A stretch of DNA of 64,000 nucleotides, taken from assembly GCA_024734495.1 (NCBI GenBank), contig JALMQS010000073.1, forward strand, positions 750,284-814,283. Reading direction: 5' to 3'. Positions 33,926-45,405 of the stretch are shown piece by piece. The notes beneath the pieces were generated by a model, which ran no database searches, was not told where the DNA came from, and saw only the letters and a list, made by a program, of their open reading frames with translations. Source of the stretch: Forficula auricularia. Taxonomy: Eukaryota > Arthropoda > Insecta > Dermaptera > Forficulidae. A program made the translations under genes and the position numbers. Within the stretch, counting starts at the first letter, position 1. Every line of letters begins with the position of its first letter.

Positions 33926-34625
33926 TTTTTTTTTTTTTTAATGAAAATGATGAGAGAAGGAGTTTCACCAAAAAGGTGCATCCCTCTCCATCGTGAAAAG
34001 AAGAAGTAGAGGGGATTTTATGGGCTGGGTAGGGGTCGAAGGTATCTGTGGATACGGGTCTTAAACAGCTGAAGGTTAAAGTCGCAGGGAAGACGGTGGC
34101 TGGGAGCGAGTTCCAGTCTCTGGAGGTCATAGGAATAAAAGAGTTGCTGAAAGCGCTTGTTCGAATTTTATCCAATTTGACAGCGAAGGGGTGCTGAGCG
34201 TTCGAAAACTGTGTGTTTCTCGTAAAGAGGGCTTTAGGGGGGATAATTGATTACAGCTCGACTGAACAGACACCATAATAGTATCTGTAGTACAGGGAAA
34301 GGGCAGAAATGTTTCTTCGGTGAGCCAGGGAGTCGAGTGAGTTAGTTAGGGCCGGGTCTCCTAATAGTTTAATTGCTCGCTTCTGAATTGCATCCAGTGT
34401 GGCAAGAGACCCCTTTCCACAGATGAGAGCCATATTCGAGACAGGGACGAATTTGAGCCCTATACAGTGTAAGAAGTTGGCTGGGAGTAAAATAGTGCCT
34501 AGACCTAAGTAGGAGACTAAGCTTGCACGCTGCAGCTTTAGCAGTGGTTGAGATATGGTCAGGCCTGGCATTGAAATTTTATCCCTGATCTCCAGTGAGT
34601 TTGAATCGAATGATATGTCTGATAT
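33926..34625 (-). mobile_element. LINE fragment (family 2, jockey/CR1-like)
   Basis: T run at about 33926-33939, then a 3' UTR with CCATCGTGAAAAGAA, then a degraded ORF on the minus strand: AFSNSFIPMTSRDWNSLPAT at the C-terminus and, in another frame, CGKGSLATLDAIQKRAIKLL and DSLAHRRNISALSLYYRYYY. Several frameshifts. The same family is at 63713-64000 and, as a 3' UTR, at 8531. Confidence 0.8.
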
Positions 34626-34629
34626 TGTT

Positions 34630-34770
34630 GATGCACATGAATGATAATACTATATCTATTAAATAGGGAAGGGCAAAAAGAATTCTTCGATGGCCAGCGA
34701 GTCAAGAGAGGGCGAGTTAACTTATTTTTACATTTCTATATCGCATCTAGAATCGTTTGGATCTCCAGAA
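34630..34770 (-). mobile_element. Small LINE fragment (family 1)
   Basis: GGAAGGGCAAAAAGAATTCT, TCGATGGCCAGCGAGTC and TATCGCATCTAGAAT follow the order of the family 1 ORF at 20150-20260. It is short and diverged. Confidence 0.45.
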
Positions 34771-35490
34771 CACCCTTAAATTCTTGTTGATTCCTAATCA
34801 TACTATTACTTAAAGAAGTCAATAAAAGAGTGTCCTCTGCTGAAAAAATGTATTGTCTCCTTTAATTTATAGAATTTCTGCTACCCTCTACAAAAAGAAA
34901 CTTTCAATTTAATTATAATATTACTAAATACTTGTGAATACTATGTTGACTCTATTATCCCCCATTTTTTCAAAAATTTCGAAGTCGATTTGTAAATGGA
35001 TTTTTAAATATATTTTGTTTCAAGTAGATGCCTTAACTACTCTGATCTCATTATTTAGAAAAAAATCGAAAACTATTGAGAATCATGATTCTTCTCATTC
35101 TAAATCTTTTATGTCCTTACCTGATAAGATAATACCTAACATTAAAAAATTATCTAGGTGGTTTTTCTTTAAAATTAATAATTCATTTTTTATTACAATT
35201 AAAATTTAAAATATTTTTATTAAACGGAAGCCATCACTTTAAATGTATTCCTTCTAATTTGAAAACTACTACTCTGGAAAAATAAGATTTTAATTTTTTT
35301 ATAAGTTTATAATAGTTATATTGTTATATATATATGCCATAAAGTTATATGAAATGGGAGGTACTTTAAAATTTAATTTAAGTATTTTATAAATTAAAAA
35401 TATATAAAAGAAAAGACTAAAAAAGATAATAGTAAGGAAATAAAAATATCTTATTTAAAAGTTTATTATCTATCCTTTTTCTTTTTGGTC

Positions 35491-35526
<36 letters not shown>

Positions 35527-35950
35527 AAAAGATTCAAATCACGAGTTGTTTTGTGTGTGGGCAGTGAGAGGAAGTGGAATGGAAAAGGGTGGAAAAGAAT
35601 GAGTGGGGGGATGCTAATCACTAGTGGTCTCTCTCTCTTTCGCTTTGTTTCTATTTAACGCAATGAGACAGCGAAAGAAGGAGACAGAGATATGACATCT
35701 TTCTTAATTTTAAAATCTTGTTTTCATCTGTTTACGTCATCTTCTAGTATCTCTTTTATGTTTTAATTAAGGATTTTAATAATCCTTGATGTGATAAAAA
35801 AGAAAAATCATCTCTCTTATTTAAAAATATTAAATATAAAGAATCAAATTATTGTTTCTACAAGTTTTTTCAAATAGAAATTCACCAATATATTCTGACT
35901 GTAAAAAATTTGCCAGGGGAACTTAAACCTCGACTCAGTAGTAAGAATGC
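34771..35950. other. AT-rich stretch; hairpin-family fragment and long T run
   Basis: 34817-34880 resembles the hairpin element at 16013-16102 (CAATAAAAGAGTGTCCTCTG). A T run of more than 30 lies at about 35490-35522. A small plus-strand reading frame at 34934-35209 has no recognisable features and matches the local base bias. Confidence 0.5.
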
Positions 35951-36235
35951 ATTTATTTATTTTTATTTATTTATTTATTTATTTATTCATAATTCATACA
36001 ATTTAACTTTACACAATGCTCTGAGGCAGTTTGACTCATAATGAACAGTAAAAAAGAATAATTAACATAAAACAAAGAAGAGAAAAATAAAAACAAGTGT
36101 GTGCGAAAAAGAAAGCTTCAGCGAAAGGAAGGTAGAGACCAAGCAAGGGGTAAGAGATACACCATAAAAGAGAGACGCCAAAAAAGAGACGCTCACTCCC
36201 GAAACCCGCCCCGCGAATACATGCCAAGAGACCAC
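35951..36235 (-). mobile_element. Possible retroelement 3' tail with (TTTA)n
   Basis: A (TTTA)n run at 35951-35987 is followed by TTCATACAATTTAACTTTAC and less AT-rich sequence. On the minus strand this looks like a LINE 3' UTR ending in (AAAT)n. A 63-codon minus-strand frame in it has no recognisable motif. Confidence 0.35.
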
Positions 36236-36400
36236 GATTGAATATAAGTGATGATTAAGATGAACAGGTGAATGAAGGTAATGAATTACTAATTACTAAT
36301 AATTGAAAGTAATGGAAGGCAGTCTAGGGGTAGTGAGGAAAGAAAAAATTAACACATATCCAAATAAGGTGTAATTTATTGGATTCCTTACTCCTTTCCT

Positions 36401-36450
36401 TTCAAACCGACGTTTCGGAGGATTCTTCCCTCATTCTTCAGGGTTTCAAG
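36401..36450 (-). ncRNA. Hammerhead-ribozyme-like motif
   Basis: Minus strand: AAACC, CTGAAGA, stem II GAGG/CCTC, GAAAC, GTC, GGTTT. Core complete, stem I paired, stem II shortened by one change. Confidence 0.55.
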
Positions 36451-36564
36451 GGGTAACTGAAGGAAACAAATAAAATACTTCCTTCCTCTCTCCAAAGCAA
36501 AAAAGTTTTAAACACTGATGTGGAGAGAAGAAAGAAGCATTTTAATTGTTTCCTTCATTGACCC

Positions 36565-36614
36565 CTTGAAACCCTGAAGAAGGAGGGAAGAATCCTCCGA
36601 AACGTCGGTTTGAA
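36565..36614 (+). ncRNA. Best hammerhead-ribozyme-like motif
   Basis: Stem I strand AAACC (36569-36573), CTGAAGA (36574-36580), stem II GGAGG (36582-36586) with CCTCC (36594-36598), GAAAC (36599-36603), GTC (36604-36606), and GGTTT (36607-36611) pairing to AAACC. Every conserved core base expected of a hammerhead is present. Stem III is minimal, so cleavage may need a dimer, as proposed for Penelope-like element hammerheads. Confidence 0.6.
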
Positions 36615-37009
36615 AGGAAAGGAGGAAGGAATCCAATAGATTGGATTGGTGTAATCACCTTATTTGGATATGTGTTAATTTTTTCTTTCCTCACTACCCC
36701 TGGTTACTTCCATTACATTCATTTAAAAGTTTTACCAATCCCTCTTTCTCCAGAGAAAATTTTGTGCAAATAAAAGCATTTACTAATGTTTGGACCGGGC
36801 TAAACTTCTTATGGCTTTTCTTTGGTTTTCTTATAATGGTATAAATTTTGTGAAATGTTTCTCATAATTTAAAGTTAAGCCATTTTTAAACGCCGGCAAG
36901 CTCAAAAATCATCTAATTTTCATTTTGGGACTATCTCGGTTTTAAACCAAAATAAATTAAAAAAATAAAATAAATCTAATTCTTCTTAAAGATCTTTACC
37001 GGGATACTC

Positions 37010-37430
37010 TATGATAAAAAAATAATTTTTATTTTTGACCCCATAAAAAATTTGAGCTTCTCTCCACAAAATACGAGTAATTGTTTAATTAAAATTTTAA
37101 TTATTATTATCATTTCCGTCTATAATGTGTATTAATTCGAAAGTTTATAATTGGAATTAAGTTTTTTTTGTCTGTGATTTTTATTTTATTTTCCAACCAG
37201 GTTGAAAAATAAAAAAATCACACACAAAAAAATTAATTCCAATTATAAACTTTCGAATTAAAATTTTAATAGAATTTTTTATTTGTTGGAAAATATGTAA
37301 ATACATGAAATTTCAAGCTTGTATTTGATTTAATTTACGAGTTACAATGCTCTGACAGACGGACAGATAAACAGACAGTAAAATAATACGTTACCGTTTT
37401 ACTTTTTAAACGAAACCTTAAAAATTGGGT
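37010..37430. repeat. Dispersed repeat ending in GACAGACGGACAG
   Basis: TTTATTTTTGACCCCATAAA starts a repeat also present at about 30870, and CTCTGACAGACGGACAG ends it. It is interrupted by the palindrome at 37132-37262. Confidence 0.55.
37132..37262. mobile_element. Perfect small palindrome (foldback MITE)
   Basis: TTAATTCGAAAGTTTATAAT at the left has its exact complement at the right; the arms continue through TGGAATTAA and a TTTTTTGTCTGTGATTTTTA block to a centre near CCAACCAGGTTG. Length 131 bp. Confidence 0.85.
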
Positions 37431-38024
37431 AATAGGTATCTAATAATATAATAGGCAATTTATCTTTCTTTAGTAGTAAACTTTAAGTGAAAATAAATTT
37501 TAAAATATAAATCAAAAGATTTTTTTTAATAATAAATTTAAAAATACTTTTTTTTTCACTATTAGCAATTTCTAATAATATATTTATATGAAATATTTCA
37601 ATTTTTTCGTTATATCCATTTGAAAGGGGAAAGCGAGGGAAACGGCTTGAAATGGGATGTGGCAAACCAAGAGTCGAGTACAAATGTGCACACGAGTGTT
37701 AGTTGAGGTGAAATAGAATAGTGGTAGGCTGGAGGTTTGTATGGGAGTGGTGGAGGGTTGGGATTTTGGTGGTGGGCTCGAATCGTAAATCAACCCTTAC
37801 CTGCCTGACTGCCGTGTGTGCGCCCCTAGAGGGTGGCATGGAGTTTTTTTTTTTTTTTAATTATTATAAGAGTAGAAGTAGAAACGGAAAAAGGGAGAGA
37901 TATAAATTATGTCAATTTTTTTGAAATAAATAACAAAAAATAAAATAAAAATATAAAATAGTAATTAAAAAATTAGTGTATAGAATGAAAAAAAAAAATT
38001 ACATAAGAAAAGATTTGGGGAAAA
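37431..38024. other. AT-rich stretch with a less AT-rich patch
   Basis: 37620-37845 is richer in G on the plus strand (for example GGTAGGCTGGAGG) but holds no recognised ORF or element. Confidence 0.45.
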
Positions 38025-39095
38025 TCTATATAATAAAAATGAATTTCTGTTTCTTTGTAAGCGCAGATCTCTCAAATGCCTGGACGGATTTGGCTATTTT
38101 TTTTTTAAATGTTCGTAATTCAGGAAAATTCAGGAAAAACTAAAAAAAAATCAGGTTAGCCAACATAGCTTGCCAGACAATAAAAGAACTAAACGAGCAA
38201 AAAAAAACAAGTGTTGGCGGCCCTGTTTGTATAAAAAAATAAACTGCAACGGATTGTTGGTAAACTTTATCCAAATTCATTTGAAATTTTAATATATTTA
38301 TTTCTTTATATTAATCAGATATCACTTGCAATTTGCAGTTCATTTGCATAATTCAAAAATAATGATCGATTCTCATTTAACAGTCAAGGAATAACCATTC
38401 TACATTCGATTTTTGACGTTTCGGTTTTTATTGGTAGCCATTGGTGAGGACATGGAGGAATCGACTTTAAATCAATAATAGCAATCGATTCTCATCTAAT
38501 ACTTGAGGAACAATAATTCTACATTAGATTTTTGACCCTTCGATTATTATTGGTAAACATTGCTGAAGACATGGAGGAATCGACTTGAAATCAAAAATAT
38601 CGATCGATTCTTATCTAATACTATAGGAATAACCTTATTGCATTCCATTTTTGATGTTTTGACTATTAATGGCAACCTCTACTGAAAACGTGGAAGAATC
38701 GACTTAAAATCAATAAGACTAAATTCATTTATGATAAACAACTCAAGCTTGAAAATAAGAGCATTTTTTATAAATAGATTGTATATACTTTTGTGTCTAG
38801 CAAAATGAATAATAATTGTAATTTTCAAGTCTTCTTATCTATAATAATACCTACATATAATATAACTTTTTTTTTATTTTCCCCTTAATGATAACAAGTG
38901 GATTTTTAATACATTTTAAATATTTGTTTCATCTTATTTGTTATGAGTGTATATTACAGTTAAATAGAATCTCAAATTATATCTATTTAAGACTTTATAA
39001 TAAAACAATTATATTTATTCTCTGTAACTAATAAAACATCAATAAAGCAGCCATGTGGGGTGGACGCCTGGCTAGCAAAAGGCCCGCCAAGCTAG
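38025..39095 (+). mobile_element. Non-autonomous Helitron with internal tandem repeats
   Basis: The 5' end is A then TCTATATAATAAAAATGAAT, a common insect Helitron start. The 3' end has CCTGGCTAGCAAAAGGCCCG, then CTAG followed by T (39092-39095). No Rep/helicase coding. Three 119-bp tandem units lie inside at 38350-38722. Length 1071 bp. Confidence 0.7.
38350..38722. repeat. Tandem repeat, 119-bp unit, three copies
   Basis: ATCGATT marks the units at 38365, 38484 and 38603, exactly 119 apart. Each has TCTACATT-like sequence, a TTTTTGAC block, TATTAATGG/TATTGGTA and GGAGGAATCGACTT or a variant. Copies differ by substitutions. Confidence 0.9.
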
Positions 39096-41096
39096 TTTTA
39101 AATAAATATTACAGGATAAAGTGAAAAAGGTTTTAAGATTCGGTATGCTTTCCAAGAATTTCGGCAAGCAAAACATTTGAGCTAGAAATTCATATCATGA
39201 AGTGGTTTTATGATGTGGACTTTGGTGTCGAATTTGAGTTCATTAACTATTCTTCAAGCGCCATACTCAATTCCGAGTGTCAGAGATTACTATAGAGAGT
39301 ATCCTTTCCATTATAATTTTCCTGGGGAAATTTTTCTCAGAATAGTTTCTCATTCCCCTGAAGGGATCTGATTATAGCCGATCAAATATTTGCAGCCCTA
39401 GCTTGATTAGAAGGCATACCTACTCTATAACCACTCGGCCAACCTGACTCCCTCATTAACTATACCTAACCATTTGACAACTCTCATATAATAATTCGAA
39501 TTATTTATGATTTCCAATATTTTTGGACAAGAAGTTCTGAATATAATAAAACGCCCAAAATGATGTCAGTTCCTTGGTTTGGAAGAAAAAACATTTTTGT
39601 TTTTTATGACATTCTCTGCTTGAGCGATCGCATTGTTGGGTATATATTATAGAGTATAATTTTTTATAAATATTCTATTGATGATTCTGGCGAGAATATG
39701 CAATATTCGAGCACTGTAGAAAGAGACAAAAAGGAAGTTTCGTTTATATTTCCTTTGTTGACCTTTTTAAACCAAGAAGAAGGATCTTCCGAAACCTCGG
39801 TTTTTTAAGATTAAAGTGGAGTTTCAATAAATTTATTTTTATTCGGAATTTTATTTACATTTCCTTCCATCCATTAATTCTCTAATGAAATTCTACTAGT
39901 CTATCTCTCCAAAAGAAAATACTGTTGAAATAAAATACTATTAAAAATAAATTGTTACGAGGGTGTCTTCCCTGGTGGACTGCGCCGGATCCCCAAAAGT
40001 TTGGCATCCATAAACTAAAAAATTAAGAAAACGACTTTAAAACGATCTATAAGGGGAATTATTTTCTGATTCGAATCAATCTCGTGACGTCAGAGGTCTA
40101 TTTAAACTCTTTTATCCCATTTGAAATGTTTCAAGAGAATTATAAAATAAAAAAAAAAAAATGAAAATATTTTGCTTCACAACGCAAAATATTTATTCAG
40201 TTTTTAATGTAATAATGTAATTCCACGTTGAAAAAAAAATATTAAAGAATTTGTTTTCTAGACAAATTAACTTTTAAACGTTAGTTTTAATTTTTTCATA
40301 AAACAATTTGTTTTCTTTTTTTAAAGGTAGAATATGTTATACCTCGGTTAGTCAGTTAATATGGAATTTTCGTAAATGAAGCTGTATTTTTTGTCAGTTG
40401 TAATGCAAAAGAATGGTTACCAAGCTTGTTCCCTTAAGAGACAGACATTTCCTCTTACGAGAAGGGGGAACCACGAAGATCATCATTTTTTGAAAATAGG
40501 TAGAGTAATTACTGAGTATTTTAGAATCAATTCGTAGGACTATGATTAAAGAGAATTTGAAGTTTAATTTAAATGCATAACTGTAAAATATAAGATGACT
40601 TTTGTTCAATTTTTTTAATCAATCAAACTTGTTCATTCAGTCAAAGTCCATAAAAATCTCATATTTGTAATAAACAACGAAATAAAAAATAAAATAAATA
40701 AATGAAACCATCATGAAAAAAAATAAGAAAATATAAAACGATAATGTTATTATCTAAATCTTATTATATATTAAATGTATAAAAAGAAAATTTTATTATT
40801 TTTAATATGAATCTTTTTCATTGTCTTGTGCTTCAGTGTTTCTCTCCATTTAATTTCTAATTTTTATTTTTTTATACTAAAATGAATTTTATTGCGAATA
40901 AAAAAAACTTTTTAATCTTCGTTCCAATTTAATCAAATCAAGACTTAATAGTGAACTTAATTAAAACTTTTATCAGCTTAAGTATAATAATAGCAATGCA
41001 AAAAAGAGTCATCTAGTATAAAATAGAGGAATTAGAGCTTCTGGTAAAAATGAGAGATAATATAAGCTAACAAGATATTAATATATATAAAAATCG
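39096..41096. other. AT-rich stretch with one hammerhead-like relic
   Basis: 39660-39930 looks like another copy of the hammerhead-bearing element's 3' part (CTTCCATCCATTAATTCTC against CTTCCATTACATTC). The remainder, including 40000-41000, has nothing I can name. Confidence 0.5.
39765..39812 (+). ncRNA. Decayed hammerhead-like motif
   Basis: AAACC, AAGAAGA (two changes from CTGAAGA), short stem II GGA/TCC, GAAAC, CTC, GGTTT. Stem I is intact, the core is not. Confidence 0.35.
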
Positions 41097-41590
41097 ACTA
41101 CAAAATTTCAGGGGATCTTTAAATTTTCAAATTATTATCCGTTATTTCAAATATTTCTATAAAAAAACATTTTTTTTTCTTTTGAAAAGTATATTATTGG
41201 TTCTCGAAATGAAATAAAATTGTTGCATAGTTCCAAGGGGCAATTATAATGAATGATCTTTCTGAAAAAGGTGCCGATAGAAGGTTTGAACTCCCTGCCT
41301 GGTAGATATATCTTTCCGTTCAAGCATGTCAAAGACAAGTCCAGACGATTCTTGTGGAATAAAAATTGTTCTCCCTGAGGAACTATTAAAATAGAATTAA
41401 TATAAAAAAATAAATAATAAAGATGATTCGAGAATCTCTGGGCTAATACATTTCTAAGAACTTTCAATATATAAGATCGAAAATACCATGACTAAGAGTG
41501 CTCTAGACTAGCTTATAGAAATAGAATTAAGAGAAATTGAAGATTTTTTCTTATAGGACAGGCTGATTCATTTTGGAAAATGGTCGATTT
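41097..41590. repeat. Dispersed repeat D, copy 2
   Basis: Partner of 20990-21482 in the same orientation. The minus-strand frame is longer here (about 41467-41147) with LDLSLTCLNGKIYLPGREFK and LCNNFISFREP. I do not recognise it. Confidence 0.75.
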
Positions 41591-41892
41591 TCATCTCAGG
41601 GACTGTGGAGTTTAAGTCACGAGAATAAATTTCTGACTCCTACTCTCACTAACACAAAACAGTATCCATTTGGGGGCAAAGATCCCAAAATTTATTTTCA
41701 AAAAATCTAATGTTAAATTTGAAAAATAACGAAAATGATGCCGTATTCGATGAGATTTGCAAAAAAGCGAGGATTAAAATATAATTTCAAATAAACTGAC
41801 GTGTTCTGATGTGGCCATCCACTTGACTTTACCATACAACCTGGCTCCTCACTTATATTTAATATTTAATAAAATTATTTATAATCATGAAG
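41591..41892. other. AT-rich stretch; inverted CCAGGTTGTATGGTAAAG block
   Basis: 41808-41853 is the complement of a block seen at 15649, 24400 and 26875. Nothing else recognised. Confidence 0.4.
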
Positions 41893-42260
41893 GGGAGGGG
41901 GGTTAGTTTTTCTATTTTTAGACTCGTATGGGCCCACTGATTATGTATACAAAATTTGGTTGAGTTTGGTACAAGAGCCTATATTTTCATTTTTGAGCCT
42001 ACACACCCCATTTTAGGCGGTTAGTTTGTGCATTTTTAGACTTCTAGGGTCCCATTGATTATGTATACAAAATTTGGTTGAGTTTAGTACAAGAGCCTAT
42101 ATTTTCATTTTTTGAGCCTACCCCCCCCCCCCCCCCCATTTTAGGCGGTTAGTTTGTGCATTTTTAGACTTATGGGGTCCCACTGATAAAAATTTGGTTG
42201 AGTTTACTCGAATGGACTAGATTTTTAATTTTTAACCCCCTTTCCACCCCTCTTAATTTT
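41893..42260. repeat. Tandem repeat, about 120-bp unit, three copies
   Basis: GGTTAGTTT marks units at 41901, 42019 and 42147 (periods 118 and 128). Units carry TTTTTAGACT, GGTCCCAnTGAT, AAATTTGGTTGAGTTT and GAGCCTA. The longer period comes from a C run of about 17 at 42121-42137. Confidence 0.9.
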
Positions 42261-43490
42261 GGGTCGATATGCACCAAAATCTAATCAGCTCTTAACCTCA
42301 ATGGACCAAAACTACGTGTGAAATTTGGTTTCGATATTCACACTAGTTTTTGAGCTAGCTCATCCACAAAAATTTGGTAACGCACAGACTACCAACAGAC
42401 TACCAGACAACCAGACAGACTAACTAAAAGGGTTATTAATTCAAATAGCTGTTTGAAAAATCTCGTGGAAATCTTTTCGTCGCTTTAAGGGGTAAACCTG
42501 TTAACTCACAACAAGAAAATTTTACAGAACAGAGAATAAACAAACAAAATTTAATATTGTTGTTATGGAAAGAAACTATTTTTCACATTTTATTTCTACA
42601 ACTTACGATTGTAATTTTAAGTAGCAGTTTTACATGGACGATTTTTCTTTCGAACGGTATTAATATGTCATATATGATAAAAAATTAATTTAGAAGGTTT
42701 ACACTCTAAAGCGACGTTTTACTAAATCAGAAATGTCATGCATAACTTTTATTACATGACAGAAGAGTTGTATTCATCTCTTTGAGAATTGAATCCTAGT
42801 ACCAAAAACCATTCAACCCTTTGCCCGGATGACAATAATCCATAGATAAAAACTTGGATTCAGTCAAATACACCCAGTTGATTTTTAAAAGAGATCTTCA
42901 TCATTTAAGTCGGTAAATGGAACATTAAAATCTAGAAACATTTATACCAACTCTCAGCTCATTACCTACAATCATTCCTATTACCTACACCTAAAGATTT
43001 GATTTGTTTTCTAATTTTCTACATTTTTTATCTGGAAGTTGTTATTCTGAAGATAAAAAATTCAAAATCTACAAAGTTTTCGTTTTAAATTTGTTGTATA
43101 TAATTTTATCTTCAAGGGCTATTGTAATTATTTTTGTTTAAAATAATTCAAACTCACCTTTATTCATTGAAGAAGAGAATACAAAGTCCTCCTAGAATAA
43201 ATTTTCTGAACAGTCCATAATAAGAGACTGAAATGAGTCCGCTCCAGGTGGGGAATATACGCAGTTCAACTTCATCCAAAAATTAGAATATTTCAAACGA
43301 ACCCAGGAAGTATTATTTTTTAAAGAACACCATACTAGATAAAGAAAAGAGAAAAACAATTCTATTTATTTTTTTTTTAAGTAAATATTTTAATTAAATT
43401 TTATTTAGGACAAGTACTTAATGATTCGTATATTATTTTATAAGATCAGGAAAAAAAATTTTAAATTAATTTCGAAAAAATAAATAAAGA
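42261..43490. other. AT-rich stretch; remnant of a GACAGAC-type repeat
   Basis: 42240-42440 holds GTGAAATTTGGTTTCGATAT and repeated CAGACTACCA blocks that look like the tail of a dispersed repeat. After 42450 nothing is recognised. Confidence 0.45.
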
Positions 43491-43862
43491 TTTTTTTTCT
43501 AATGGCCTTCGGAAACTATACTCCAGTATGGCCATTTAGTGTTAGTGTGTGTGCGTGTAAGGAAGTGTGTGTAAATTAGTGTAGGGATCAGATTAAGAAT
43601 TTCAGTGACACGGGCTTGAATCCGGTCTAGCCTTATTAGGGCCAGTTGTTTTATAAAAGTTTACAAAGGGTAAAACCTTAGAATTCACCTTGTGCCCGGT
43701 GGGATGGCAATCAGATAAAAAGTGCATGTCATCTGATTGGTCATCCGGTCGGGCACAAGGTGAATTCTAAGATTTTACCCTTTGTCAACTTTTACAAAGA
43801 TTTTACAAACCGACATACAACTGGCCCTTGGAAGGCTGTTACGTTATCCACTCAACTAAAAA
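43491..43862 (-). mobile_element. tRNA-derived SINE on the minus strand, split by a MITE
   Basis: In minus sense: TAGTTGAGTGGATAACG (box A-like, 43857-43842), interruption, then GGATTCAAGCC (box B, 43623-43613), a body, a tail with ATGGCC...GGCCAT pairing, and an A run (T run at 43491-43499). The tail architecture recalls the SINEs at 28539 and 54641, but the body differs, so it is another family. Confidence 0.65.
43639..43827. mobile_element. MITE inserted in the SINE, PIF/Harbinger-like
   Basis: Begins GGGCCAGTTGT and ends ACAACTGGCCC; long inverted arms contain GAATTCACCTTGTGCCCGG and its near complement. Flanks are TTA and TTG, close to the TWA duplication of PIF/Harbinger. 189 bp, noncoding. 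Confidence 0.75.
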
Positions 43863-44426
43863 TATTCATTTTTTGATTTTTGTTTCAAACCATACCTGCT
43901 ATGAATCTATAAAAAGCACACATTAGAAAAAGTTGCTACCAAAAATTTGTAGGATTTAATTTTATAGATTTTTTAAACCTTAAAAGCCTCTTATCTTAAA
44001 TTTCAAGTTTTGTGGCTTATCGTATTATTACAATAAGTCCTTGAAATATAATTACATTAATTCGCATTAAGAAGAGGATATCTTCTTTGAATTACTCTTA
44101 AAGAAAATATACAAATTTAATTTTTTCGTGATTAATTAATAACTCTGCTACAGTCCACAAAATGGCAATTTTAATTTATTAAATAATATATTGATTGATC
44201 ATAAATTAACATTGTATATAATTTTTTAAAAAAAGTAAATTAAATAATATTTTATTAAAGTAAATACCATGAGAAAGTTTTCAATTGAATTCAAAGGTAT
44301 AATTAAATAAATATTTGAAATTCCTATTTAAATATTAAAATTGTTTGAGATACACAACTAATATGAGCATTTACCCTATATATTTCTTCATTTAATGATA
44401 AAATACATCTAAAATGAGCTGAAATT
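43863..44426. other. AT-rich stretch without recognisable genes
   Basis: No supported feature. Confidence 0.45.
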
Positions 44427-45405
44427 TTTTTTTCTTGAATATGAGTCGCTTCGAATTTGAGTAAAGTTCCATAATATGTCTATATTGAATCAAAATCAAT
44501 GTAAAATAGCAAATATTTATTATCCGTGATTCAATAGAGATGAACATTTGAAAGAGTTTCTTTAGCAAATAAACCAAGTTTCGTAAAATAAGAGATGTTT
44601 ATTATAGACAACTTGCAGGGAGTATATGAATTGTGTATATAAATAAAGAATTTATCATATTATTGAGCTGTATTTATTTTCCTTAAACATCAAGGGCTAT
44701 TTTTCACACAAATGAAATGCTTGGGGGTTAATAATGTTGCATGGCGTACAGCGGCTAACGTTAATTTCCCTTTATGTACATATATAATACAATACTATAT
44801 ATATAATGGTCGCTTGGCAAAACACGTCATATTGTGTAATTCCAAGGTATTTCAGCGAAATATCCCTTCAATATTACAATAACATAATTTTAACTATGAA
44901 TATTATCGGAAATAAGCACAGGGTTTTATTTAAAATGCCTTTTAATTAATTTAGCGAGGTTTCGTTCTTTTGAATTCTCTATTGCTCGGTATAAGTATTG
45001 TAGATCCAATTGAAAACAAAATATTTAATAGCTACTAATTAATAGGACTGTCTTAAAAATCGTATGATTTTAATAATACAAGTGACTCTATGTCCATACA
45101 TTAATAAAACAACTGAATACCCAATATATTTATAGCGAGCCTGAATAACTCCTAAAAAAATAAGAACAAAACGTCATTTAAATAATTAAATTAATTAATA
45201 AAATATTGTCTTCAGTTACGATAACCTAATTAATTAAATCTCATTTAAAACTATAATTTTCAAAAATATTATTAATGTAATATTACGTGAATATTTATCT
45301 GAATTACATTGGCATAACTCGGTATGACGTGTTTCTCTTAATATAATAATAAAACGTTTCAACTAGAACCATCACCTAACTTCTTAAAAGTTATTGTTTC
45401 TCTTA

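Larger units (their letters stand above)
36301..36770. mobile_element. Palindromic element with hammerhead-like motifs, copy 2
   Basis: Arms 36301-36450 and 36560-36723 are inverted copies sharing GAAGGCAGTC-type ends, AACACATATCCAAATAAGG and the hammerhead-like core. The right flank (TCTCCAGAGAAAATTTTG) is the complement of the left flank of copy 1. The centre has its own small inverted pair around CCTTCCTCTCTCC. Confidence 0.65.

Noticed and set aside
35490..35522. Poly(A) tail of a processed gene on the minus strand
   Set aside because: No coding remnant or polyadenylation context adjoins the T run; a simple homopolymer is the plainer reading.
38350..38722. CRISPR-like array
   Set aside because: Units are 119-bp tandem repeats with no short conserved repeats separated by unique spacers, in eukaryotic DNA.
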